Shown here: positions 33,912 to 42,402 of the stretch, in pieces
How the letters are laid out: each line of letters begins with the position of its first letter
How positions within the stretch are numbered: position 1 is the stretch's first letter
Assembly: GCA_947591245.1 (NCBI GenBank)
Contig: CANQCY010000003.1
Span: 54,840 to 118,839 of the forward strand
Direction of reading: 5' to 3'
Origin: an uncultured Lachnospiraceae bacterium
Lineage (GTDB): Bacteria > Bacillota > Clostridia > Lachnospirales > Lachnospiraceae
DNA length: 64,000 nt
The notes under the pieces: model-generated
What the model saw: only the letters and a program-made list of their open reading frames with translations
What the model was told of the DNA's origin: nothing
Database searches by the model: none
Position numbers and translations under genes: made by a program

Positions 33912-33952
33912 CTAAAACCAGCACTTTACAGCATTTATAAATGAATTCCCCG
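33912..33952 (-). repeat. Right copy of the inverted repeat, in the leader of the CBM9 gene
   Basis: This is the reverse complement of 31941-31981 with a perfect 20-nt core. It lies 35 nt upstream of the CBM9 start codon, just outside a 7-bp hairpin (TTTTAGT/ACTAAAA) that adjoins the ribosome site. Confidence 0.8.
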
Positions 33953-33995
33953 CTGCGCATAACTCTTTAAGAAAGAATAAGATATATATCTTATT

Positions 33996-36900
33996 TTATT
34001 TTATTTCCGTTTTCGGCAGCAGCGGTACAAGCGTATCCGCCTCCCACAAAAATACGGAAGAGCTCGCCGCTTCACCCTGCCATCCGGCGGGAATGGAAAG
34101 CTTTTTGTACTCATTGGCGCCCATATCGATAACCTTTTCCGTCATGTCGGACATATCGCCGTTTGCATCATATGCCGTCCATACTGCACGTATTTTCTTT
34201 GCCTGCGCATTATTGGACACATACAGATCTAACGCGCCGCCAGACGCCTTGGCATATGCCATAAAGGGTTCCTCCGCAAGGGATCCCGCCTCATTCGCTG
34301 ATACGCTGAGTATCAGGTCGTTGGATACAAGCGCGCCGTCTGCTGACGCTGCTGTGATCTTTATCATCTTTCCCTTCGCGCTCTCCGGAATAGTCAATGC
34401 GCCGTCTTCGGAAACGGACGCGCCTTCAATCGCGCTGCCGTCCGCCGCATTCGCCACTGTCCAGCTGATTGTGCTCTCTTCTTCAGAATCCGTCTTATAA
34501 TCCGCCGTAAGCGAAATCGTATCTCCTGCATGCACGCGCTGCTCCGTATCTGCAGTCGTAGAAGCGATAATCCTGTCTCCCAGCGTAAATTCTACCGTCA
34601 CGGATTCGCCCTGATTCAGCTCAAACTCTACATATGGCTTATACTGCTTATTGTAACGCACCTGCTGTTCAGCTCCGTTGGCATAAGCCTTATTCCATGA
34701 CGTGCCGCAGGAAAGGGCAATCGTATTATTGTTCTGATCCGAAGTCACGGTAACTGACGCGCGGTTCTCATTTACATCCCATGCGATACGATTGACTTCC
34801 GCATTGCATCTCGCCCGCAGTCCGGTTATGCTCCCGCTCCCGATCGTCTTTAACAGAGCCGGAAGAATCTCAATCTCGCCCGTATTGGAATAGAGAAGCG
34901 ACTCATTGACCGCACCCATGATGCCGAATGCAGAATCCGTACAATACGTGGAATTGTGATGATCGTTATGCGACGTCATCATGGAACTGTACTGATAGTC
35001 ATTCGTCAGGAGGTAACGCAAAACGGAATCCAGACTGTCTGAATCTTTCAGACGGGCAGCTACGAGCGCTTTGTGCGTCGGGCCGTGCGACTCTCCCGCC
35101 TCCTGCCCGCCGTACGCTTCTGAACGGTATTTCATAGCATTTAAGATGCCGATACGCAGCTCCTCATCCGTTTGGGTCTCATAACCAGGCCACGCCGGAT
35201 ACGCATGGCTGACATGTCTGTGATGGTGGTACTCCTGCAGATTGTTTGTGGCCCACTCCTTCAATTCGCCCGACTCCGCATACACGTATTCCGGAATCTT
35301 GCTTTCAAAGTCGCTCCATTTTTCCAGCTTCGAGGCAGCGTCCAGCGGTTTTACCTGGTCTAAGATCGCCCTCGCCATAAATAATGTATCATGGGACGCC
35401 GAAATGTCCATCGTCGTATTGTATGCAAGCGCATAAATTGTATTTTCGCCATTTCCCGCCGGCGTATTCTCCGGTGAATATCCCGGTGAGAACAAATATT
35501 TCGCATCCTTATCCCCGGCGGCGATCGCCCCTGACAACGTCGTCCCGTCATCCAGGTGGATCTTTCCGTCTCCATCGGTATAATACCGGTCATCAACATA
35601 TTGGAGCCAGAAATTCATGGTCTTGTCAAGCATCGGATAGAGAATGTCCTCCACAAGCCTCATCTTTCCCGTACTTCTGATTCGCTCGATATCCTCATCT
35701 GACCAGTCCAGCACATCCCGGTTCCTCTCAAGATCGATATCCTTCCCAAGCGGGATCTCCCTGTCGCCGTAGCACTGCCAGTACTCAAAGATCGGGATAA
35801 TAAGCCAGTCCGTAATACCATTTACATAAAGGTGCGGATATCCGTCTATAAAGTGATAGCTTCCCGCCTGTCCGGTTCCGTCGACGCGGGGCGGCGCCTT
35901 AATCGCATCTTCCATGCCGTATACATTTGCCGCATCCTTTTCCCAGTCTGCCACCATGCGGACGATAAAGTTAATATAACCGTCCCCGGCTCCCGACATA
36001 TTTCCGGTATTCATACCGGATACCTGAAGGTTTGTATTGGCATCCAGCGTAAAATCACCACTCCAGTCCGGCATCCATGCGCCATTCCAGATCGCGCCGA
36101 GGCGGGTCGTATGATATCCGCTCGCGCAGATCAGGCCAAAACGTCCGTTGTTGTATATACGCTCCAGAAACGCCTTATTGATTTTCGTCTTATCGCTGTT
36201 CTGCTTGCTGATCAGCTGCGTATTTGTCAGCTCGCGGTCTGCCTTTTCTTCCTCTGTCTCACACAGGTCAATGCGCACATTGTCAAACATTCCGCCATGA
36301 ATTTTCACATGCGGCTCCAGCAGCTTCTGATAAGAGTCGCCTGTATTTTTCACGCCGTATTTTGAAATCACCCCGTCGATGTCGCTGACCATGCGGTCAT
36401 ACAGCAGGCTCTTCACGTCCTCCGTATTGGTGCAGCCGTCGTCCTGCCTGTCGACTTTCGTAACAAGCATAACGGATTTTGTTCCCGTGATCGTAAGCTT
36501 TGGATCGTTTACATCACGAAGCGATGCGCCGTTAAAACCATTGGAATTCTCAATCGTGCGCTTATCCGCCTCATATTCCACGGTTCCATCTGTAACGACG
36601 CGCGTTGCCGAAGCCCATCCGCCCTCGGCAAATAATGTTTTCTCGCGGTTTTTGCTTCCCTTACGGTACTGATCCGCATATTTTGCTACCATACCGATCG
36701 TATAACCGTTGTCGTCCTCGGTAACGATATAGTCCGAGTCGGGACAGCCGTAAACCGTACCCTGATTTCTCATCTCAACGATATGGTCAAGACTGATCGT
36801 AATGTCCAGATCTTTATTGTCCGGAGCCTCGATATACGTCACGATCACGTCGTCGCTGCGCGAAGCAAAAGAGCGGCGGTTCCACTCATTGCCGTCAGCA

Positions 36901-37475
36901 TCCTTCCACTGCGCGCCGACCTCGCCTGTCTCATAATTTGTATATCGGTTATAGTTGCTCTTATTTTCATCCGTAAAGCTGTTATTTTTGATGCGGTACT
37001 GGCTCGCCGGCTGATAAGGACGGGACCATGTCGTTCCCCAGCCCGTTCCGTAAGTATCCTGCGCATACCTGTTCACTGCGCTGGTCCACGGAAAATCAGC
37101 CGCACTCTGACGATTTACCGCGCCTTTTCTCTGTTCATCCAAGATGCCGCTTACTACAGGCGTCTCATAAATATCCGTGCCATCTGTAACAATTTTTGTA
37201 TTATTGAAGATAAATACATCCTCGTCCGGGTCGCAGCTCTCAATAAACGCGATCTCGCCGTTCGCCGTCACAGAACCCTCGCGCCATGCATTCGTTGCCG
37301 TACTCTTTTCTATCGTTGCATACGTGTCCTCATTAAATCCGATCGCCCCGCCAAGACCATATTTCCACTGTGCGGATTCTGCATGAGCATCCCTCAACGC
37401 AACAAAAGAGGCTGTCATCAGGGAAGCGGCAGCCAAAACGGCGCTCCCCAGCAATATTTTAGAAATACGTTTCAT
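33996..37475 (-). CDS. Secreted GH95-family glycoside hydrolase (alpha-L-fucosidase or galactosidase type)
   Basis: 1159 aa. Signal peptide MKRISKILLGSAVLAAASLMTASFVALRDAHA. GH95 landmarks occur in order: IWNGAWMPDWSGDFTLDANT, SPGYSPEN (general-acid Glu region), YHHHRHVSHAYPAWPG, and CTDSAFGIMGAVNESLL with the Asp of QIDGNFG. The usual catalytic Asn-x-Asn reads Asp-Ala-Asn here. A C-terminal Ig-like and beta-rich extension follows from about residue 960. The family removes alpha-1,2-L-fucose or L-galactose from plant and host glycans. Two Met start choices three bases apart; the second has better GGAGG spacing. It follows the Fn3-like gene by 14 bp in an operon. Confidence 0.85.
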   Translation of the reverse strand: MKRISKILLGSAVLAAASLMTASFVALRDAHAESAQWKYGLGGAIGFNEDTYATIEKSTATNAWREGSVTANGEIAFIESCDPDEDVFIFNNTKIVTDGTDIYETPVVSGILDEQRKGAVNRQSAADFPWTSAVNRYAQDTYGTGWGTTWSRPYQPASQYRIKNNSFTDENKSNYNRYTNYETGEVGAQWKDADGNEWNRRSFASRSDDVIVTYIEAPDNKDLDITISLDHIVEMRNQGTVYGCPDSDYIVTEDDNGYTIGMVAKYADQYRKGSKNREKTLFAEGGWASATRVVTDGTVEYEADKRTIENSNGFNGASLRDVNDPKLTITGTKSVMLVTKVDRQDDGCTNTEDVKSLLYDRMVSDIDGVISKYGVKNTGDSYQKLLEPHVKIHGGMFDNVRIDLCETEEEKADRELTNTQLISKQNSDKTKINKAFLERIYNNGRFGLICASGYHTTRLGAIWNGAWMPDWSGDFTLDANTNLQVSGMNTGNMSGAGDGYINFIVRMVADWEKDAANVYGMEDAIKAPPRVDGTGQAGSYHFIDGYPHLYVNGITDWLIIPIFEYWQCYGDREIPLGKDIDLERNRDVLDWSDEDIERIRSTGKMRLVEDILYPMLDKTMNFWLQYVDDRYYTDGDGKIHLDDGTTLSGAIAAGDKDAKYLFSPGYSPENTPAGNGENTIYALAYNTTMDISASHDTLFMARAILDQVKPLDAASKLEKWSDFESKIPEYVYAESGELKEWATNNLQEYHHHRHVSHAYPAWPGYETQTDEELRIGILNAMKYRSEAYGGQEAGESHGPTHKALVAARLKDSDSLDSVLRYLLTNDYQYSSMMTSHNDHHNSTYCTDSAFGIMGAVNESLLYSNTGEIEILPALLKTIGSGSITGLRARCNAEVNRIAWDVNENRASVTVTSDQNNNTIALSCGTSWNKAYANGAEQQVRYNKQYKPYVEFELNQGESVTVEFTLGDRIIASTTADTEQRVHAGDTISLTADYKTDSEEESTISWTVANAADGSAIEGASVSEDGALTIPESAKGKMIKITAASADGALVSNDLILSVSANEAGSLAEEPFMAYAKASGGALDLYVSNNAQAKKIRAVWTAYDANGDMSDMTEKVIDMGANEYKKLSIPAGWQGEAASSSVFLWEADTLVPLLPKTEIK

Positions 37476-37489
37476 CATTTTCCTCCTTA

Positions 37490-38245
37490 TCAGCGAACCT
37501 TCGCTTTAACTGCCTTGGAATTTTTGCCTGCCACCTTCTTCTTGCCTGAAGTATCATATGCGCTCACTTTAATGTAATATGTCTTTTTGCTCTTCAAGCC
37601 CTTTAGCACGGCCTTTTTCTTAGATCCGCCTTTCACCGTAAGCTTCACCTTATACTTGCCGTTCTTTTTCGTGGAAATGCTGACAAAATAACCCTTCGCA
37701 TTTTTCACCTTTTTCCATGTGACCGTCACCTTCTTTTTGGCAGTTGATTTTGCCTTTACACCCTTAGGCGCTTTGAGCTTTTTCGCCGCTCTGTTTGAAA
37801 CGGTCGGAGCGGACGCCCCCTGTGGCGTTGCCGCGCCCGGCCCGGCAGTCTGGTCTGGCTTGTCTTCAACCATCCTGAACTTCGTTATCTCCTGTCCCTT
37901 TTCAGATGAGACAACAAGCGTATACTCTCCTGCCGCCGGCTGTTTTTTTACATGAAACGTAAAGGAAACTGTTCCGTTCACCGTATACTGGTTCATATAC
38001 GCGATAAAGCTTTTATTTGCCGTCAGGTCGTTTACCGCCCCCGTCACGCCCGGCTCATAACAAATCACGGAAATATCCTTTCCGTTTAACTCCGCATCGG
38101 AAACAGACACCGCCACCGTCCCGCTCGCCGGATTCGGCGTTACCGTCACGGCGGTACTGCCCGCCTTCATGGCAGGTGCAGAAAGAAATCCCGCCGCTGC
38201 CAGACAGATCAGGGCAAATAAATACCATCCTGTTCTTCGCCGCAT
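37490..38245 (-). CDS. Secreted protein with lysine-rich Fn3-like domain
   Basis: 251 aa. Signal peptide (WYLFALICLAAAGFLSAPAMKA), an N-terminal beta domain (about 30-125; TVTPNPASGTVAVSVSDAEL), a short Ala/Pro linker, and a C-terminal Fn3-like domain with very many lysines (KKKVTVTWKKVKNAKGYFVS, KKTYYIKVSAYDTSGKKKV). The same Fn3-like module ends the GH43 protein at 42403. No enzyme domain is present. It may be a wall-associated accessory for the GH95 enzyme with which it is co-transcribed. The fourth codon ATG is preferred as start because GGAGG is 10 bases before it and only one base before the first. Confidence 0.7.
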   Translation of the reverse strand: MRRRTGWYLFALICLAAAGFLSAPAMKAGSTAVTVTPNPASGTVAVSVSDAELNGKDISVICYEPGVTGAVNDLTANKSFIAYMNQYTVNGTVSFTFHVKKQPAAGEYTLVVSSEKGQEITKFRMVEDKPDQTAGPGAATPQGASAPTVSNRAAKKLKAPKGVKAKSTAKKKVTVTWKKVKNAKGYFVSISTKKNGKYKVKLTVKGGSKKKAVLKGLKSKKTYYIKVSAYDTSGKKKVAGKNSKAVKAKVR

Positions 38246-38405
38246 AAGTTTCATTCCTCCTTCTACTTGTTTAATATCATAATTGTATCAAATATTCTTA
38301 TAAACCGCCATGACTTATTACGAAAAAAGAAATGATACATTCTGTTTGCTCCGCATCAGCGGACTTTCCTGTAAACTTAGAAACGCGCGCCGCCGGGCGC
38401 ACCAC

Positions 38406-38446
38406 TAAAAAACAACCGCCTGACCATAGGCCAGACAGTTGTTTTT
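38406..38446 (-). terminator. Terminator of the 38463 gene
   Basis: On the minus strand AAAAACAACTGTCTGGCC pairs with GGTCAGGCGGTTGTTTTT (with G-U pairs) and ends in a T6 run. Confidence 0.85.
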
Positions 38447-38462
38447 GTTTGCCATAAATTTC

Positions 38463-40607
38463 TTACTTATTGGTAAATTCATCTACAATGCGGTATGAGA
38501 TGGATGTAAATACGGCGTTTACTACCGTATTAGCGCCGCCCGGAATCCCACCGGAATAAGTATAAGCTTTCAGCGCCATCTTGTTCGTTGTCTGTCCCGC
38601 CATCTCGCCTTCTCCCTGCGTCAGGTTGCAGATGAAATCGAAATCTCCTCCCTTACCGTCGGTTGCAAAGGTACCAAACATACCCTTATCCCAAGTAGCT
38701 ATCGTCGATGTACGGCTATTAGCAGCGCCGCCAGCCCAACAACGGAACAGAGAGCCGCCATTGTCTTTACCGACAAACCTCACTTCAACGTTTCCTGCAG
38801 CCGGAATACTATCGGGCAGTTCCAATTCAATAGCCTCAGCATTAACCGTCAATGTTCCCGCCGCCTTATCAAACATACCGCCTTGTACTTTAGACATATC
38901 TATGTCCGTCCAAGCAGGACCCTGATCTTCCTCTCCGGTTCCCGGCTCTTCGCTGCCCGGCTCTTTTTCGCTGAACACAATCGACTTAATCTTAAGTGTC
39001 GCTTCTCCTCCCATGTTGAAGATCTGAATTCCCTTAAATGATCCTTTGGAGAAATCGTATGCACCCAAGTCATTCCCTTCCTGACTTGTGTTGTGGAATT
39101 CATCTGTTACGGCATACGTAACCACATTCCACTCTTCTGCTTCCGGGAACTTACCTTCTCCCTTTACAACATGCTTTGTCGTACTTCCTCTGGAGGTATC
39201 CGGATCACTCACATTCGTATTCTCATCGAACATTTCAACCATCATGCCGCCGGTTGACTGGTATGTGATCGTTACATATTTGTAAGCATCCGAGTCCTTA
39301 TCCTCCGGCAACACAAATACGAATCCGGTAAACTGCGGCATTGTGAATGTCGTAACTCCATCTGCCGCTTCCTTAGTCGATTCCACACCCTCAATACCAG
39401 TAGTATGAATTATCTTATCCTTCTCAAAGTCTACCGCGTATGAGTTCGTCTCATCAGAAGTTTCAACTGGCGCTGTGTCAATCGGTGGAGTTATCGGTTC
39501 ATCTTCATTTCCAATGTCGTCACCATAACGAACCCAGATACCGGTAATCGTGATTCCATCAAGGGTACCGCCATACACAGACGCCTTTAACAACAGTTTT
39601 GTTGCAACGATATCCTCAACATCATCCTTGTTAATGTGTTCAAGAACTCTCTGAACCTGGAAGTCGCCGGCCTTAAATGCCGCAGGATCAAGATCTCCTT
39701 GCGGATCCCCCGCATTTCCCTCCTCATCCTTTTCATCTGCTTTTCTCGGATCCTCAACGCCTTCACCAAAGATCGAGTAATGGCCCAACGTAGTCATCGT
39801 TCTTGCGCCGTCATTTGCCAGCCAGTAACGGAAACCTTGCGATCCTTCCGGAACAGAACCACGGATCAGCACCTCGATCTTATCTCCGATGTTCTCAAGG
39901 CTTGTCGGAATCGGTACTGTCACAAGGTCAACTCCTTTCAGCACGATTTGTCCGCCTGTCTCGAGGTAATTTTCACTGCTTCCGCCCTGCCACTGGGAAA
40001 GATCCAGTTTCTGCCAGCCTTTTCCTGTCGGAGTATATGGGTCCGCAGTCGGGGTCGGCTTTACAGTCGGAGTCGGAGTCGGAGGCTTAGGAGTAACCGG
40101 TCTCGGTGATTTCGTTGGCCTCTCCGTCGGAACCGTCGGTTCATCTGTAACAACCGGTACATCTGTCGGATTAGCTGCCCCGCCCTGTCCGGCATCCGAT
40201 GCCGCCGGTGGCGCCGGGGTTATCGGGGTCGTTGGAGCCGTTGGGTTCGGCTTCTTAACCGTGCTTCTTTTCACGGTGACCTTTACATTGCCGAGCTTAC
40301 GTGTTTTCTTTCCTAACTTCTCCTTAACGGTAATGCTTGTACTGCCGGCTTTCTTCGCAGTAACTACGCCCTTTTTGCTGACTTTGGCAATCGAGGCTTT
40401 TTTGACTTTAAACGTGTACTTAGCCTTCTTTGCCTTATTTTTGATCTTGATGGTTTTCTTTTTACCAACATTGATCGTTAGCTTTGTCTTAGCTAATTTG
40501 GCCTTCTTCGCTGCCTGGGCGTCGGCGCCCGGAATACTGGCCACAACAAGCGCAAACGCCATAACAACCGCCATGCGCTTACCCCATTTAGTTTTTTTAC
40601 TACTCAT
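38463..40607 (-). CDS. Secreted Big_2 protein with three jelly-roll-like domains
   Basis: 714 aa. Signal peptide (RMAVVMAFALVVASIPGADAQA), a Lys-rich Big_2-like domain (about 33-115), a long Thr/Pro linker (TPKPPTPTPTVKPTPT), then three beta domains. The first (WQKLDLSQWQGGSSENYLET) and third (WTDIDMSKVQGGMFDKAAGT) are related, each with a fully spelled XYGG/TYSGG end (ASVYGGTLDGITITGIWVRYG; YTYSGGIPGGANTVVNAVF). The middle one resembles a galactose-binding fold (NTSQEGNDLGAYDFSKGSFKG). No catalytic motif is recognised, so it is probably a multi-domain carbohydrate-binding protein. A four-codon mini-frame overlaps its start. It has its own terminator, and a TATAAT-like -10 lies about 40 nt upstream of the start. 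Confidence 0.7.
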   Translation of the reverse strand: MSSKKTKWGKRMAVVMAFALVVASIPGADAQAAKKAKLAKTKLTINVGKKKTIKIKNKAKKAKYTFKVKKASIAKVSKKGVVTAKKAGSTSITVKEKLGKKTRKLGNVKVTVKRSTVKKPNPTAPTTPITPAPPAASDAGQGGAANPTDVPVVTDEPTVPTERPTKSPRPVTPKPPTPTPTVKPTPTADPYTPTGKGWQKLDLSQWQGGSSENYLETGGQIVLKGVDLVTVPIPTSLENIGDKIEVLIRGSVPEGSQGFRYWLANDGARTMTTLGHYSIFGEGVEDPRKADEKDEEGNAGDPQGDLDPAAFKAGDFQVQRVLEHINKDDVEDIVATKLLLKASVYGGTLDGITITGIWVRYGDDIGNEDEPITPPIDTAPVETSDETNSYAVDFEKDKIIHTTGIEGVESTKEAADGVTTFTMPQFTGFVFVLPEDKDSDAYKYVTITYQSTGGMMVEMFDENTNVSDPDTSRGSTTKHVVKGEGKFPEAEEWNVVTYAVTDEFHNTSQEGNDLGAYDFSKGSFKGIQIFNMGGEATLKIKSIVFSEKEPGSEEPGTGEEDQGPAWTDIDMSKVQGGMFDKAAGTLTVNAEAIELELPDSIPAAGNVEVRFVGKDNGGSLFRCWAGGAANSRTSTIATWDKGMFGTFATDGKGGDFDFICNLTQGEGEMAGQTTNKMALKAYTYSGGIPGGANTVVNAVFTSISYRIVDEFTNK

Positions 40608-40691
40608 ACTGCATACTACCTCCTCTGGTATTTTTTATTACTCATTATAATAACACAAAATCAACTTAAATGCAATCTGAAATATTAGGAA

Positions 40692-42389
40692 CTAAACGTT
40701 TCTATCCACAACAACATTGAGCCTGATCCTGCGGTATTCTTCCCTGACGTCCCGTTCATAGCTCATGTTCAGCAAAGGTTCTCCCTCGCTGTTAAAATGC
40801 ACCCGGTGGATCGCCGTGCTCCGCGGGGATTGATATGGAGCGGCCTCCCCGTGAAAGGCGATATATGCATCTCCATCCGTATCTGTGAAAAACGAATTGT
40901 GTCCCGGACCGTAAATGCCTTCAAGGTCAGAGGTTGAAAGCGCAGGACACGTGCTTTTTTCCCAGCTGTCCGGACTCAGGAGATCCGACTGGCGGCCCGC
41001 ACGCAGAAACCCGACAGTATATGTCCAGTCGCATGCGCCGCCACCCGAGTAGGCAATATAAATATACTTGTCCGTGACCAGCGGATACGGGCCCTCGTTA
41101 TTGATCGTACCGGCGACATTCTCCCAGCCATAAAGAGGTCTGGACAATCTCACCGGCTCGCTTACGAGCCGATCCGGCTGCTCCGGATTTGTCTCCGCGA
41201 TATACAGCATAGAGCCCGTGTCGCCTTCCGCCATGCAGTTAAGCCGGTAGGACCAGACAAGATAGGATCTGCCGTTATTTTCAAAATGCGTCATATCAAG
41301 GGTGATCCCTTCCTCTGTCAGAAAAGCTCCGTCCGGTTTTTTGACGCGAATCGGATCCTCCCAGTCTTCGGCGTTTATGATGGATCCGTTTTCTTTCAGG
41401 CGCATCATATGGCACTGCGGGCCAAACTCATCTCCGCTCACGGCAAATAAGATATACAGCCTGCCGCCGATCACATGAAACTCCGGCGCCCAGAATGTCT
41501 GTATCAGCTTCTTTTCCGTATCTTTGTCCAGAATCAGATGCTGCTCTGCGTCCGGTGCAAATAAATCTGCCGCACGATCCGCCTCCCGTACCCAGAATCC
41601 GATGTCGCCGGCATTATCATTGGTAGAAATATAATAATACTTTCTCTGCCACAAAAAAACGACCGGATCCGCGAAACCGACAGCAAGGGGAAAATCATAT
41701 CCTTTCTGGCGGATATCCGCCGTCACCTCATATGTTCCCGGACAGTTAAAGTCAATGCGGGACAATTCTTCGTCCGGTATATCATACTTCTTTTGTGACG
41801 TGGAACCGTCAGAATAATGTGCCGTCAACGCAATCTCTTTCACATCGTCCGCACAGGAAGCAAAAATCTGCTCCGGTATAGATGTGTGCGTATGCCTGAC
41901 CGGCATATATTTTTGCAAAAGCTTTTCATAGGCCTCATCCGCAATATCAATGCTGCTTCCCGCAATCACATCGCCAAACGGATATTCTGTCAGATCATTC
42001 CCTGTATGTAACCGGATTTCTTTTAGCTGGGGATGATTTGTTATATCTGTCATGCCGCATTCCCGGAATGACATAAAATCCTTTGTCATCCAGACAAGCC
42101 TCTCGTTTTCAGGGCTGCCGTCCGGCGCCCCGTCCTTCCCTGTTCGCTTTGCCAGTATCGCATAATCTCCATCCGGCAGGCGGTAAATCTCCGGCTGCGC
42201 CAGTTCCTTTTCCACGATCTGGTCTGCCTCGCTGATTTCCGCCTTCGCATAGAGAATCCCCCTGTTCTGATTCAGGGGAATAAAAGTTTTTCCATTTTCG
42301 GAAACAGCAAAATGAATGCTGTTTCCGAACGCCGGAGGGCAAAACTTATCATCTGAGGTTCTCGTATAGATAAAAAGCTTTTTTCCCAT
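40692..42389 (-). CDS. GH43-family glycosidase without signal peptide
   Basis: 565 aa. The five-bladed propeller catalytic residues are present: Asp in GFADPVVFLWQRKYYYIS, Asp in ITLDMTHFENNGRSYLVWSY, and Glu in NNEGPYPLVTDKYIYI. An N-terminal ~170 residues (another propeller-like or unknown part with YTRTSDDKFCPPAFGNSIHF) precede an Ig-like insert (EIALTAHYSDGSTSQKKYDI). GH43 enzymes release arabinose or xylose. No signal peptide, so it should work inside the cell on imported oligosaccharides. GGAGG lies six bases before the ATG; it starts 13 bp after the secreted GH43 gene. Confidence 0.85.
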   Translation of the reverse strand: MGKKLFIYTRTSDDKFCPPAFGNSIHFAVSENGKTFIPLNQNRGILYAKAEISEADQIVEKELAQPEIYRLPDGDYAILAKRTGKDGAPDGSPENERLVWMTKDFMSFRECGMTDITNHPQLKEIRLHTGNDLTEYPFGDVIAGSSIDIADEAYEKLLQKYMPVRHTHTSIPEQIFASCADDVKEIALTAHYSDGSTSQKKYDIPDEELSRIDFNCPGTYEVTADIRQKGYDFPLAVGFADPVVFLWQRKYYYISTNDNAGDIGFWVREADRAADLFAPDAEQHLILDKDTEKKLIQTFWAPEFHVIGGRLYILFAVSGDEFGPQCHMMRLKENGSIINAEDWEDPIRVKKPDGAFLTEEGITLDMTHFENNGRSYLVWSYRLNCMAEGDTGSMLYIAETNPEQPDRLVSEPVRLSRPLYGWENVAGTINNEGPYPLVTDKYIYIAYSGGGACDWTYTVGFLRAGRQSDLLSPDSWEKSTCPALSTSDLEGIYGPGHNSFFTDTDGDAYIAFHGEAAPYQSPRSTAIHRVHFNSEGEPLLNMSYERDVREEYRRIRLNVVVDRNV

Positions 42390-42402
42390 TTTATTCCTCC
42401 GT

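Noticed and set aside
33976-33995. 20-bp A/T palindrome after the GH95 stop
   Set aside because: AATAAGATATATATCTTATT is self-complementary but would be a weak A/U hairpin without a usable loop or T tract; too likely by chance in A/T-rich DNA.
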